64,000 nt of DNA from Acanthornis magna (taxonomy: Eukaryota; Chordata; Aves; Passeriformes; Acanthizidae): contig JAWUZG010000056.1 of NCBI GenBank assembly GCA_036785705.1, positions 19,565,535 to 19,629,534 on the forward strand, read 5' to 3'. Positions 11,089 through 25,500 of the stretch are shown piece after piece; position 1 is the first letter of the stretch; each line of letters begins with the position of its first letter. The position numbers and the translations under genes were made by a program. The notes under the pieces were generated by a model. It was not told where the DNA came from, made no database searches, and was given only the letters and a program-made list of their open reading frames with translations.

Positions 11089-14000
11089 CTAGCCCAGCCC
11101 CAGTGATTTCAGCCCCAGCCCTACAGTCCCCAGTGATTTCAGCTCCAGCCCTACAGTCCCCAGCCCAGCCCCAGTGATTTCAGCTCCAGACCCACAAGCT
11201 TTATTGCACTGCCACCTCTGCTCTTCAGCTCCAGCTCCGCATTTCTCCAGAACCACCGGCTCCAGCTGCTGCAGGTCCAAAGGGCAGGATCTTCCTCTCG
11301 GCTTCAGCTCGGCAACGAGTCGGCTCCAGCCCCACACTCTCTAACCCTGCCCACAGTCACTATCCCAGGCCCATTTTGATTTCAGCTCCAATCCTACTGC
11401 CACTAGTCCAGAACTACAGTGATTTCAGCTCCAGCCCCACAGTCTCTACCCCAGCCCCAGAGTCAGTTAAGACGCCTCCACCACCATTTCAGCTCCAATC
11501 CCACAGTGCCTTTTTCGGCGTGACCTTTTCTATCCCGTGTTCAGTCCTAATCCCAGCCCCACATTCACCATCACAGCCTTACAAATATTTCAAGCTCAGC
11601 CCTACATTGCCTTGCAGAGACACAGTCAAGAGCCCAGAACTACCAGAGTTTGAGGCGCAACCGTACAGTGCCTTTTCCAGCCCTACAGTTCCTATCCCAT
11701 TTTCAGTCACAAGCCCACCCCACAGGAAATAGCACAGCCCAAGCCTACAGTGCCTTGCTCAGCTCTACCCTTGCTATCCCATTTTCAGTCTCTAGCCCAG
11801 CCCCAGTGATTTCAGCCCCAGCCCTACAGTCCCCAGTGATTTCAGCTCTAGCCCTACAGTCCCCAGCCCAGCCCCAGTGATTTCAGCTCCAGACCCACAA
11901 GCTTTATTGCACTGCCACCTCTGCTCTTCCAGCTCCAGCTCCGCATTTCTCCAGCACCGCCGGCTCCAGCTGCTGCAGGTCCAAAGGGCAGGATCTTCCT
12001 CTCGGCTCCAGCTCGGCAACGAGTCGACTCCAGCCCCACACTCTCTAACCCTGCCCCACAGTCACTATCCCAGGCCTATTCTGATTTCTGCTCCAATACT
12101 ACTGTCGCTAGCCCAGCCCCAGTGATTTCAGCTCCAATCCTACAGTCACTAGCCCAGCTCTACAGTGATTTCAGCTCCAGCCCTGCAGTCTCTACCCCTG
12201 CCCCACAGTCACTATCCCAGGCCCATTTTGATTTCTGCTCCAATACTACTGTCGCTAGCCCAGTTCTACAGTGATTTCAGCTCCAGCCCCGCTGTCTCTA
12301 CTCCAGACTCATAGTCAATAAGACACCTCCACCATGATTTCTCATCCAATCCCACAGTCCCTTTTTCAATGCTCCATTTTCTATCCCATTTTCAGTCCCA
12401 ATCCAAGCCCCACACTCAATACCACAGCCCCACAAGGATTTCACGCTCAGCTATACATTGCCTTGAAGAGACGCAGTCAAGAGCCCAGCACTCGCAGGGT
12501 TTGAGACGCAAGCTTACAGTTCCTTTCTCAGCCCGACGCTTTCTATGTCATTTTCAGATGCAATCCAAACCTCACAATCAATATCACAGCCCTATAGTGA
12601 TTCCAGGCCCAAGCCTACAGTGCCTTGCTCAGCTCTACACTTGCTATCCCATTTTGAGTCTCTAGCCCAGCCCCAGTGATTTCAGCCCCAGCCCTACAGT
12701 CCCCAGTGATTTCAGCTCCAGCCCTACAGTCCCCAGCCCAGCCCCAGTGATTTCAGCTCCAGACCCACAAGCTTTATTGCACTGCCACCTCTGCTCTTCC
12801 AGCTCCAGCTCCGCATTTCTCCAGCACCGCCGGCTCCAGCTGCTGCAGGTCCAAAGGGCAGGATCTTCCTCTCGGCTCCAGCTCGGCAACGAGTCGGCTC
12901 CAGCCCCACACTCTCTAACCCTGCCCACAGTCACTATCCCAGGCCTATTCTGATTTCAGCTCCAATCCTAAAGTCCCGAGCCCAGCCCCAGTGATTTCAG
13001 CTCCAATCCTACAGTCACTAGCCCAGCTCTACAGTGATTTCAGCTCCAGCACTGCAGTCTCTACCCCTGCCCCACAGTCACTATCCCAGGCCCATTTTGA
13101 TTTCTGCTCCAATACTACTGTCGCTAGCCCAGTTCTACAGTGATTTCAGCTCCAGCCCCACAGTCTCTACCCCAGCCCCAGAGTCAGTTAAGACGCCTCC
13201 ACCACCATTTCAGCTCCAATCCCACAGTGCCTTTTCCGGCGTGACCTTTTCTATCCCGTGTTCAGTCCTAATCCCAGCCCCACATTCACCATCACAGCCT
13301 TACAAATATTTCAAGCTCAGCCCTACATTGCCTTGCAGAGACGCAGTCAAGAGCCCAGAACTACCAGAGTTTGAGGCGCAACCGTACAGTGCCTTTTCCA
13401 GCCCTACAGTTCCTATCCCATTTTCAGTCACAAGCCCACCCCACAGGAAATAGCACAGCCCAAGCCTACAGTGCCTTGCTCAGCTCTACCCTTGCTATCC
13501 CATTTTCAGTCTCTAGCCCAGCCCCAGTGATTTCAGCCCCAGCCCTACAGTCCCCAGTGATTTCAGCTCCAGCCCTACAGTCCCCAGCCCAGCCCCAGTG
13601 ATTTCAGCTCCAGACCCACAAGCTTTATTGCACTGCCACCTCTGCTCTTCCAGCTCCAGCTCCGCATTTCTCCAGCACCGCCGGCTCCAGCTGCTGCAGG
13701 TCCAAAGGGCAGGATCTTCCTCTCGGCTCCAGCTCGGCAACGAGTCGGCTCCAGCCCCACACTCTCTAACCCTGCCCCACAGTCACTATCCCAGGCCTAT
13801 TCTGATTTCAGCTCCAATCCTAAAGTCCCGAGCCCAGCCCCAGTGATTTCAGCTCCAATCCTACAGTCACTAGCCCAGCTCTACAGTGATTTCAGCTCCA
13901 GCCCTGCAGTCTCTACCCCTGCCCCACAGTCACTATCCCAGGCCCATTTTGATTTCTGCTCCAATACTACTGTCGCTAGCCCAGTTCTACAGTGATTTCA

Positions 14001-17000
14001 GCTCCAGCCCCACAGTCTCTACCCCAGCCCCAGAGTCAGTTAAGACGCCTCCACCACCATTTCAGCTCCAATCCCACAGTGCCTTTTCCGGCGTGACCTT
14101 TTCTATCCCGTGTTCAGTCCTAATCCCAGCCCCACATTCACCATCACAGCCTTACAAATATTTCAAGCTCAGCCCTACATTGCCTTGCAGAGACGCAGTC
14201 AAGAGCCCAGAACTACCAGAGTTTGAGGCGCAACCGTACAGTGCCTTTTCCAGCCCTACAGTTCCTATCCCATTTTCAGTCACAAGCCCACCCCACAGGA
14301 AATAGCACAGCCCAAGCCTACAGTGCCTTGCTCAGCTCTACCCTTGCTATCCCATTTTCAGTCTCTAGCCCAGCCCCAGTGATTTCAGCCCCAGCCCTAC
14401 AGTCCCCAGTGATTTCAGCTCCAGCCCTACAGTCCCCAGCCCAGCCCCAGTGATTTCAGCTCCAGACCCACAAGCTTTATTGCACTGCCACCTCTGCTCT
14501 TCCAGCTCCAGCTCCGCATTTCTCCAGCACCGCCGGCTCCAGCTGCTGCAGGTCCAAAGGGCAGGATCTTCCTCTCGGCTCCAGCTCGGCAACGAGTCGG
14601 CTCCAGCCCCACACTCTCTAACCCTGCCCCACAGTCACTATCCCAGGCCTATTCTGATTTCAGCTCCAATCCTAAAGTCCCGAGCCCAGCCCCAGTGATT
14701 TCAGCTCCAATCCTACAGTCACTAGCCCAGCTCTACAGTGATTTCAGCTCCAGCCCTGCAGTCTCTACCCCTGCCCCACAGTCACTATCCCAGGCCCATT
14801 TTGATTTCTGCTCCAATACTACTGTCGCTAGCCCAGTTCTACAGTGATTTCAGCTCCAGCCCCACAGTCTCTACCCCAGCCCCAGAGTCAGTTAAGACGC
14901 CTCCACCACCATTTCAGCTCCAATCCCACAGTGCCTTTTTCGGCGTGACCTTTTCTATCCCGTGTTCAGTCCTAATCCCAGCCCCACATTCACCATCACA
15001 GCCTTACAAATATTTCAAGCTCAGCCCTACATTGCCTTGCAGAGACACAGTCAAGAGCCCAGAACTACCAGAGTTTGAGGCGCAACCATACAGTGCCTTT
15101 TCCAGCCCTACAGTTCCTATCCCATTTTCAGTCACAAGCCCACCCCACAGGAAATAGCACAGCCCAAGCCTACAGTGCCTTGCTCAGCTCTACCCTTGCT
15201 ATCCCATTTTCAGTCTCTAGCCCAGCCCCAGTGATTTCAGCCCCAGCCCTACAGTCCCCAGTGATTTCAGCTCCAGCCCTACAGTCCCCAGCCCAGCCCC
15301 AGTGATTTCAGCTCCAGACCCACAAGCTTTATTGCACTGCCACCTCTGCTCTTCCAGCTCCAGCTCCGCATTACTTCAGCACCGCCGGCTCCAGCTGCTG
15401 CAGGTCCAAAGGGCAGGATCTTCCTCTCGGCTCCAGCTCGGCAACGAGTCGGCTCCAGCCCCACACTCTCTAACCCTGCCCCACAGTCACTATCCCAGGC
15501 CTATTCTGATTTCTGCTCCAATACTACTGTCGCTAGCCCAGTTCTACAGTGATTTAACTCCAGCCCCCCAGTCTCTACTCCAGACTCATAGTCAATAAGA
15601 CACCTCCACCATGATTTCTCATCCAATCCCACAGTCCCTTTTTCACTGCTTCATTTTCTATCCCATTTTCAGTCCCAATCCAAGCCCCACACTCAGTACC
15701 ACAGCCCCACAAGGATTTCACGCTCAGCTATACATTGCCTTGAAGAGACGCAGTCAAGAGCCCAGCACTCGCAGGGTTTGAGACGCAAGCTTACAGTTCC
15801 TTTCTCAGCCCGACGCTTTCTATGCAATTTTCAGATGCAATCCAAACCTCACAATCAATATCACAGCCCTATAGTGATTCCAGGCCCAAGCCTACAGTGC
15901 CTTGCTCAGCTCTACCCTTGCTATCCCATTTTCAGTCTCTAGCCCAGCCCCAGTGATTTCAGCCCCAGCCCTACAGTCCCCAGTGATTTCAGCTCCAGCC
16001 CTACAGTCCCCAGCCCAGCCCCAGTGATTTCAGCTCCAGACCCACAAGCTTTATTGCACTGCCACCTCTGCTCTTCAGCTCCAGCTCCGCATTTCTCCAG
16101 AACCACCGGCTCCAGCTGCTGCAGGTCCAAAGGGCAGGATCTTCCTCTCGGCTTCAGCTCGGCAACGAGTCGGCTCCAGCCCCACACTCTCTAACCCTGC
16201 CCACAGTCACTATCCCAGGCCTATTCTGATTTCTGCTCCAATACTACTGTCGCTAGCCCAGCCCCAGTGATTTCAGCTCCAATCCTACAGTCACTAGCCC
16301 AGCTCTACAGTGATTTCAGCTCCAGCCCTGCAGTCTCTACCCCTGCCCCACAGTCACTATCCCAGGCCCATTTTGATTTCTGCTCCAATACTACTGTCGC
16401 TAGCCCAGTTCTACAGTGATTTCAGCTCCAGCCCCGCTGTCTCTACTCCAGACTCATAGTCAATAAGACACCTCCACCATGATTTCTCATCCAATCCCAC
16501 AGTCCCTTTTTCAATGCTCCATTTTCTATCCCATTTTCAGTCCCAATCCAAGCCCCACACTCAATACCACAGCCCCACAAGGATTTCACGCTCAGCTATA
16601 CATTGCCTTGAAGAGACGCAGTCAAGAGCCCAGCACTCGCAGGGTTTGAGATGCAAGCTTACAGTTCCTTTCTCAGCCCGACGCTTTCTATGCAATTTTC
16701 AGATGCAATCCAAACCTCACAATCAATATCACAGCCCTATAGTGATTCCAGGCCCAAGCCTACAGTGCCTTGCTCAGCTCTACCCTTGCTATCCCATTTT
16801 CAGTCTCTAGCCCAGCCCCAGTGATTTCAGCCCCAGCCCTACAGTCCCCAGTGATTTCAGCTCCAGCCCTACAGTCCCCAGCCCAGCCCCAGTGATTTCA
16901 GCTCCAGACCCACAAGCTTTATTGCACTGCCACCTCTGCTCTTCAGCTCCAGCTCCGCATTTCTCCAGAACCACCGGCTCCAGCTGCTGCAGGTCCAAAG

Positions 17001-20000
17001 GGCAGGATCTTCCTCTCGGCTTCAGCTCGGCAACGAGTCGGCTCCAGCCCCACACTCTCTAACCCTGCCCACAGTCACTATCCCAGGCCTATTCTGATTT
17101 CAGCTCCAATCCTACTGCCACTAGTCCAGAACTACAGTGATTTCAGCTCCAGCCCCACAGTCTCTACCCCAGCCCCAGAGTCAGTTAAGACGCCTCCACC
17201 ACCATTTCAGCTCCAATCCCACAGTGCCTTTTTCGGCGTGACCTTTTCTATCCCGTGTTCAGTCCTAATCCCAGCCCCACATTCACCATCACAGCCTTAC
17301 AAATATTTCAAGCTCAGCCCTACATTGCCTTGCAGAGACACAGTCAAGAGCCCAGAACTACCAGAGTTTGAGGCGCAACCGTACAGTGCCTTTTCCAGCC
17401 CTACAGTTCCTATCCCATTTTCAGTCACAAGCCCACCCCACAGGAAATAGCACAGCCCAAGCCTACAGTGCCTTGCTCAGCTCTACCCTTGCTATCCCAT
17501 TTTCAGTCTCTAGCCCAGCCCCAGTGATTTCAGCCCCAGCCCTACAGTCCCCAGTGATTTCAGCTCCAGCCCTACAGTCCCCAGCCCAGCCCCAGTGATT
17601 TCAGCTCCAGACCCACAAGCTTTATTGCACTGCCACCTCTGCTCTTCCAGCTCCAGCTCCGCATTTCTCCAGCACCGCCGGCTCCAGCTGCTGCAGGTCC
17701 AAAGGGCAGGATCTTCCTCTCGGCTCCAGCTCGGCAACGAGTCGGCTCCAGCCCCACACTCTCTAACCCTGCCCCACAGTCACTATCCCAGGCCTATTCT
17801 GATTTCTGCTCCAATACTACTGTCGCTAGCCCAGCCCCAGTGATTTCAGCTCCAATCCTACAGTCACTAGCCCAGCTCTACAGTGATTTCAGCTCCAGCC
17901 CTGCAGTCTCTACCCCTGCCCCACAGTCACTATCCCAGGCCCATTTTGATTTCTGCTCCAATACTACTGTCGCTAGCCCAGTTCTACAGTGATTTCAGCT
18001 CCAGCCCCGCTGTCTCTACTCCAGACTCATAGTCAATAAGACACCTCCACCATGATTTCTCATCCAATCCCACAGTCCCTTTTTCAATGCTCCATTTTCT
18101 ATCCCATTTTCAGTCCCAATCCAAGCCCCACACTCAATACCACAGCCCCACAAGGATTTCACGCTCAGCTATACATTGCCTTGAAGAGACGCAGTCAAGA
18201 GCCCAGCACTCGCAGGGTTTGAGACGCAAGCTTACAGTTCCTTTCTCAGCCCGACGCTTTCTATGTCATTTTCAGATGCAATCCAAACCTCACAATCAAT
18301 ATCACAGCCCTATAGTGATTCCAGGCCCAAGCCTACAGTGCCTTGCTCAGCTCTACACTTGCTATCCCATTTTGAGTCTCTAGCCCAGCCCCAGTGATTT
18401 CAGCCCCAGCCCTACAGTCCCCAGTGATTTCAGCTCTAGCCCTACAGTCCCCAGCCCAGCCCCAGTGATTTCAGCTCCAGACCCACAAGCTTTATTGCAC
18501 TGCCACCTCTGCTCTTCCAGCTCCAGCTCCGCATTTCTCCAGCACCGCCGGCTCCAGCTGCTGCAGGTCCAAAGGGCAGGATCTTCCTCTCGGCTCCAGC
18601 TCGGCAACGAGTCGGCTCCAGCCCCACACTCTCTAACCCTGCCCACAGTCACTATCCCAGGCCTATTCTGATTTCAGCTCCAATCCTAAAGTCCCGAGCC
18701 CAGCCCCAGTGATTTCAGCTCCAATCCTACAGTCACTAGCCCAGCTCTACAGTGATTTCAGCTCCAGCACTGCAGTCTCTACCCCTGCCCCACAGTCACT
18801 ATCCCAGGCCCATTTTGATTTCTGCTCCAATACTACTGTCGCTAGCCCAGTTCTACAGTGATTTCAGCTCCAGCCCCACAGTCTCTACCCCAGCCCCAGA
18901 GTCAGTTAAGACGCCTCCACCACCATTTCAGCTCCAATCCCACAGTGCCTTTTCCGGCGTGACCTTTTCTATCCCGTGTTCAGTCCTAATCCCAGCCCCA
19001 CATTCACCATCACAGCCTTACAAATATTTCAAGCTCAGCCCTACATTGCCTTGCAGAGACGCAGTCAAGAGCCCAGAACTACCAGAGTTTGAGGCGCAAC
19101 CGTACAGTGCCTTTTCCAGCCCTACAGTTCCTATCCCATTTTCAGTCACAAGCCCACCCCACAGGAAATAGCACAGCCCAAGCCTACAGTGCCTTGCTCA
19201 GCTCTACCCTTGCTATCCCATTTTCAGTCTCTAGCCCAGCCCCAGTGATTTCAGCCCCAGCCCTACAGTCCCCAGTGATTTCAGCTCCAGCCCTACAGTC
19301 CCCAGCCCAGCCCCAGTGATTTCAGCTCCAGACCCACAAGCTTTATTGCACTGCCACCTCTGCTCTTCCAGCTCCAGCTCCGCATTTCTCCAGCACCGCC
19401 GGCTCCAGCTGCTGCAGGTCCAAAGGGCAGGATCTTCCTCTCGGCTCCAGCTCGGCAACGAGTCGGCTCCAGCCCCACACTCTCTAACCCTGCCCACAGT
19501 CACTATCCCAGGCCTATTCTGATTTCAGCTCCAATCCTAAAGTCCCGAGCCCAGCCCCAGTGATTTCAGCTCCAATCCTACAGTCACTAGCCCAGCTCTA
19601 CAGTGATTTCAGCTCCAGCCCTGCAGTCTCTACCCCTGCCCCACAGTCACTATCCCAGGCCCATTTTGATTTCTGCTCCAATACTACTGTCGCTAGCCCA
19701 GTTCTACAGTGATTTCAGCTCCAGCCCCACAGTCTCTACCCCAGCCCCAGAGTCAGTTAAGACGCCTCCACCACCATTTCAGCTCCAATCCCACAGTGCC
19801 TTTTCCGGCGTGACCTTTTCTATCCCGTGTTCAGTCCTAATCCCAGCCCCACATTCACCATCACAGCCTTACAAATATTTCAAGCTCAGCCCTACATTGC
19901 CTTGCAGAGACGCAGTCAAGAGCCCAGAACTACCAGAGTTTGAGGCGCAACCGTACAGTGCCTTTTCCAGCCCTACAGTTCCTATCCCATTTTCAGTCAC

Positions 20001-22524
20001 AAGCCCACCCCACAGGAAATAGCACAGCCCAAGCCTACAGTGCCTTGCTCAGCTCTACCCTTGCTATCCCATTTTCAGTCTCTAGCCCAGCCCCAGTGAT
20101 TTCAGCCCCAGCCCTACAGTCCCCAGTGATTTCAGCTCCAGCCCTACAGTCCCCAGCCCAGCCCCAGTGATTTCAGCTCCAGACCCACAAGCTTTATTGC
20201 ACTGCCACCTCTGCTCTTCCAGCTCCAGCTCCGCATTTCTCCAGCACCGCCGGCTCCAGCTGCTGCAGGTCCAAAGGGCAGGATCTTCCTCTCGGCTCCA
20301 GCTCGGCAACGAGTCGGCTCCAGCCCCACACTCTCTAACCCTGCCCCACAGTCACTATCCCAGGCCTATTCTGATTTCAGCTCCAATCCTAAAGTCCCGA
20401 GCCCAGCCCCAGTGATTTCAGCTCCAATCCTACAGTCACTAGCCCAGCTCTACAGTGATTTCAGCTCCAGCCCTGCAGTCTCTACCCCTGCCCCACAGTC
20501 ACTATCCCAGGCCCATTTTGATTTCTGCTCCAATACTACTGTCGCTAGCCCAGTTCTACAGTGATTTCAGCTCCAGCCCCACAGTCTCTACCCCAGCCCC
20601 AGAGTCAGTTAAGACGCCTCCACCACCATTTCAGCTCCAATCCCACAGTGCCTTTTTCGGCGTGACCTTTTCTATCCCGTGTTCAGTCCTAATCCCAGCC
20701 CCACATTCACCATCACAGCCTTACAAATATTTCAAGCTCAGCCCTACATTGCCTTGCAGAGACACAGTCAAGAGCCCAGAACTACCAGAGTTTGAGGCGC
20801 AACCGTACAGTGCCTTTTCCAGCCCTACAGTTCCTATCCCATTTTCAGTCACAAGCCCACCCCACAGGAAATAGCACAGCCCAAGCCTACAGTGCCTTGC
20901 TCAGCTCTACCCTTGCTATCCCATTTTCAGTCTCTAGCCCAGCCCCAGTGATTTCAGCCCCAGCCCTACAGTCCCCAGTGATTTCAGCTCCAGCCCTACA
21001 GTCCCCAGCCCAGCCCCAGTGATTTCAGCTCCAGACCCACAAGCTTTATTGCACTGCCACCTCTGCTCTTCCAGCTCCAGCTCCGCATTACTTCAGCACC
21101 GCCGGCTCCAGCTGCTGCAGGTCCAAAGGGCAGGATCTTCCTCTCGGCTCCAGCTCGGCAACGAGTCGGCTCCAGCCCCACACTCTCTAACCCTGCCCCA
21201 CAGTCACTATCCCAGGCCTATTCTGATTTCTGCTCCAATACTACTGTCGCTAGCCCAGTTCTACAGTGATTTAACTCCAGCCCCCCAGTCTCTACTCCAG
21301 ACTCATAGTCAATAAGACACCTCCACCATGATTTCTCATCCAATCCCCCAGTCCCTTTTTCACTGCTTCATTTTCTATCCCATTTTCAGTCCCAATCCAA
21401 GCCCCACACTCAGTACCACAGCCCCACAAGGATTTCACGCTCAGCTATACATTGCCTTGAAGAGACGCAGTCAAGAGCCCAGCACTCGCAGGGTTTGAGA
21501 CGCAAGCTTACAGTTCCTTTCTCAGCCCGACGCTTTCTATGCAATTTTCAGATGCAATCCAAACCTCACAATCAATATCACAGCCCTATAGTGATTCCAG
21601 GCCCAAGCCTACAGTGCCTTGCTCAGCTCTACCCTTGCTATCCCATTTTCAGTCTCTAGCCCAGCCCCAGTGATTTCAGCCCCAGCCCTACAGTCCCCAG
21701 TGATTTCAGCTCCAGCCCTACAGTCCCCAGCCCAGCCCCAGTGATTTCAGCTCCAGACCCACAAGCTTTATTGCACTGCCACCTCTGCTCTTCAGCTCCA
21801 GCTCCGCATTTCTCCAGAACCACCGGCTCCAGCTGCTGCAGGTCCAAAGGGCAGGATCTTCCTCTCGGCTTCAGCTCGGCAACGAGTCGGCTCCAGCCCC
21901 ACACTCTCTAACCCTGCCCACAGTCACTATCCCAGGCCTATTCTGATTTCTGCTCCAATACTACTGTCGCTAGCCCAGCCCCAGTGATTTCAGCTCCAAT
22001 CCTACAGTCACTAGCCCAGCTCTACAGTGATTTCAGCTCCAGCCCTGCAGTCTCTACCCCTGCCCCACAGTCACTATCCCAGGCCCATTTTGATTTCTGC
22101 TCCAATACTACTGTCGCTAGCCCAGTTCTACAGTGATTTCAGCTCCAGCCCCGCTGTCTCTACTCCAGACTCATAGTCAATAAGACACCTCCACCATGAT
22201 TTCTCATCCAATCCCACAGTCCCTTTTTCAATGCTCCATTTTCTATCCCATTTTCAGTCCCAATCCAAGCCCCACACTCAATACCACAGCCCCACAAGGA
22301 TTTCACGCTCAGCTATACATTGCCTTGAAGAGACGCAGTCAAGAGCCCAGCACTCGCAGGGTTTGAGATGCAAGCTTACAGTTCCTTTCTCAGCCCGACG
22401 CTTTCTATGCAATTTTCAGATGCAATCCAAACCTCACAATCAATATCACAGCCCTATAGTGATTCCAGGCCCAAGCCTACAGTGCCTTGCTCAGCTCTAC
22501 CCTTGCTATCCCATTTTCAGTCTC
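11089..22524. repeat. 5.72-kb higher-order repeat, two tandem copies
   Basis: Landmarks in about 11.09-16.80 kb recur in 16.81-22.52 kb at a constant offset of 5717-5718 bp (for example unit marks 12768/18486, 14470/20188 and 15322/21040). Both copies share unit-specific variants, such as the ttacttcagcacc form near 15370 and 21087. Within each copy the unit lengths follow the order about 704, 870, 851, 852, 852, 720 and then a variable unit. This is higher-order organisation as known from centromeric satellites, but no centromere claim is made. Confidence 0.88.
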
Positions 22525-25500
22525 TAGCCCAGCCCCAGTGATTTCAGCCCCAGCCCTACAGTCCCCAGTGATTTCAGCTCCAGACCCACAAGCTTTATTG
22601 CACTGCCACCTCTGCTCTTCCAGCTCCAGCTCCGCATTTCTCCAGCACCGCCGGCTCCAGCTGCTGCAGGTCCAAAGGGCAGGATCTTCCTCTCGGCTCC
22701 AGCTCGGCAACGAGTCGGCTCCAGCCCCACACTCTCTAACCCTGCCCACAGTCACTATCCCAGGCCTATTCTGATTTCAGCTCCAATCCTAAAGTCCCGA
22801 GCCCAGCCCCAGTGATTTCAGCTCCAATCCTACTGCCACTAGTCCAGAACTACAGTGATTTCAGCTCCAGCCCCACAGTCTCTACCCCAGCCCCAGAGTC
22901 AGTTAAGACGCCTCCACCACCATTTCAGCTCCAATCCCACAGTGCCTTTTCCGGCGTGACCTTTTCTATCCCGTGTTCAGTCCTAATCCCAGCCCCACAT
23001 TCACCATCACAGCCTTACAAATATTTCAAGCTCAGCCCTACATTGCCTTGCAGAGACGCAGTCAAGAGCCCAGAACTACCAGAGTTTGAGGCGCAACCGT
23101 ACAGTGCCTTTTCCAGCCCTACAGTTCCTATCCCATTTTCAGTCACAAGCCCACCCCACAGGAAATAGCACAGCCCAAGCCTACAGTGCCTTGCTCAGCT
23201 CTACCCTTGCTATCCCATTTTCAGTCTCTAGCCCAGCCCCAGTGATTTCAGCCCCAGCCCTACAGTCCCCAGTGATTTCAGCTCTAGCCCTACAGTCCCC
23301 AGCCCAGCCCCAGTGATTTCAGCTCCAGACCCACAAGCTTTATTGCACTGCCACCTCTGCTCTTCCAGCTCCAGCTCCGCATTTCTCCAGCACCGCCGGC
23401 TCCAGCTGCTGCAGGTCCAAAGGGCAGGATCTTCCTCTCGGCTCCAGCTCGGCAACGAGTCGGCTCCAGCCCCACACTCTCTAACCCTGCCCCACAGTCA
23501 CTATCCCAGGCCTATTCTGATTTCAGCTCCAATCCTAAAGTCCCGAGCCCAGCCCCAGTGATTTCAGCTCCAATCCTACAGTCACTAGCCCAGCTCTACA
23601 GTGATTTCAGCTCCAGCCCTGCAGTCTCTACCCCTGCCCCACAGTCACTATCCCAGGCCCATTTTAATTTCTGCTCCAATACTACTGTCGCTAGCCCAGT
23701 TCTACAGTGATTTCAGCTCCAGCCCCGCCGTCTCTACTCCAGACTCATAGTCAATAAGACACCTCCACCATGATTTCTCATCCAATCCCACAGTCCCTTT
23801 TTCACTGCTTCATTTTCTATCCCATTTTCAGTCCCAATCCAAGCCCCACACTCAGTACCACAGCCCCACAAGGATTTCACGCTCAGCTATACATTGCCTT
23901 GAAGAGACGCAGTCAAGAGCCCAGCACTCGCAGGGTTTGAGACGCAAGCTTACAGTTCCTTTCTCAGCCCGACGCTTTCTATGCAATTTTCAGATGCAAT
24001 CCAAACCTCACAATCAATATCACAGCCCTATAGTGATTCCAGGCCCAAGCCTACAGTGCCTTGCTCAGCTCTACCCTTGCTATCCCATTTTGAGTCTCTA
24101 GCCCAGCCCCAGTGATTTCAGCCCCAGCCCTACAGTCCCCAGTGATTTCAGCTCCAGCCCTACAGTCCCCAGCCCAGCCCCAGTGATTTCAGCTCCAGAC
24201 CCACAAGCTTTATTGCACTGCCACCTCTGCTCTTCAGCTCCAGCTCCGCATTTCTCCAGAACCACCGGCTCCAGCTGCTGCAGGTCCAAAGGGCAGGATC
24301 TTCCTCTCGGCTTCAGCTCGGCAACGAGTCGGCTCCAGCCCCACACTCTCTAACCCTGCCCACAGTCACTATCCCAGGCCTATTCTGATTTCTGCTCCAA
24401 TACTACTGTCGCTAGCCCAGCCCCAGTGATTTCAGCTCCAATCCTACAGTCACTAGCCCAGCTCTACAGTGATTTCAGCTCCAGCCCTGCAGTCTCTACC
24501 CCTGCCCCACAGTCACTATCCCAGGCCCATTTTGATTTCTGCTCCAATACTACTGTCGCTAGCCCAGTTCTACAGTGATTTCAGCTCCAGCCCCGCTGTC
24601 TCTACTCCAGACTCATAGTCAATAAGACACCTCCACCATGATTTCTCATCCAATCCCACAGTCCCTTTTTCAATGCTCCATTTTCTATCCCATTTTCAGT
24701 CCCAATCCAAGCCCCACACTCAATACCACAGCCCCACAAGGATTTCACGCTCAGCTATACATTGCCTTGAAGAGACGCAGTCAAGAGCCCAGCACTCGCA
24801 GGGTTTGAGATGCAAGCTTACAGTTCCTTTCTCAGCCCGACGCTTTCTATGCAATTTTCAGATGCAATCCAAACCTCACAATCAATATCACAGCCCTATA
24901 GTGATTCCAGGCCCAAGCCTACAGTGCCTTGCTCAGCTCTACCCTTGCTATCCCATTTTCAGTCTCTAGCCCAGCCCCAGTGATTTCAGCCCCAGCCCTA
25001 CAGTCCCCAGTGATTTCAGCTCCAGACCCACAAGCTTTATTGCACTGCCACCTCTGCTCTTCCAGCTCCAGCTCCGCATTTCTCCAGCACCGCCGGCTCC
25101 AGCTGCTGCAGGTCCAAAGGGCAGGATCTTCCTCTCGGCTCCAGCTCGGCAACGAGTCGGCTCCAGCCCCACACTCTCTAACCCTGCCCACAGTCACTAT
25201 CCCAGGCCTATTCTGATTTCAGCTCCAATCCTAAAGTCCCGAGCCCAGCCCCAGTGATTTCAGCTCCAATCCTACTGCCACTAGTCCAGAACTACAGTGA
25301 TTTCAGCTCCAGCCCCACAGTCTCTACCCCAGCCCCAGAGTCAGTTAAGACGCCTCCACCACCATTTCAGCTCCAATCCCACAGTGCCTTTTCCGGCGTG
25401 ACCTTTTCTATCCCGTGTTCAGTCCTAATCCCAGCCCCACATTCACCATCACAGCCTTACAAATATTTCAAGCTCAGCCCTACATTGCCTTGCAGAGACG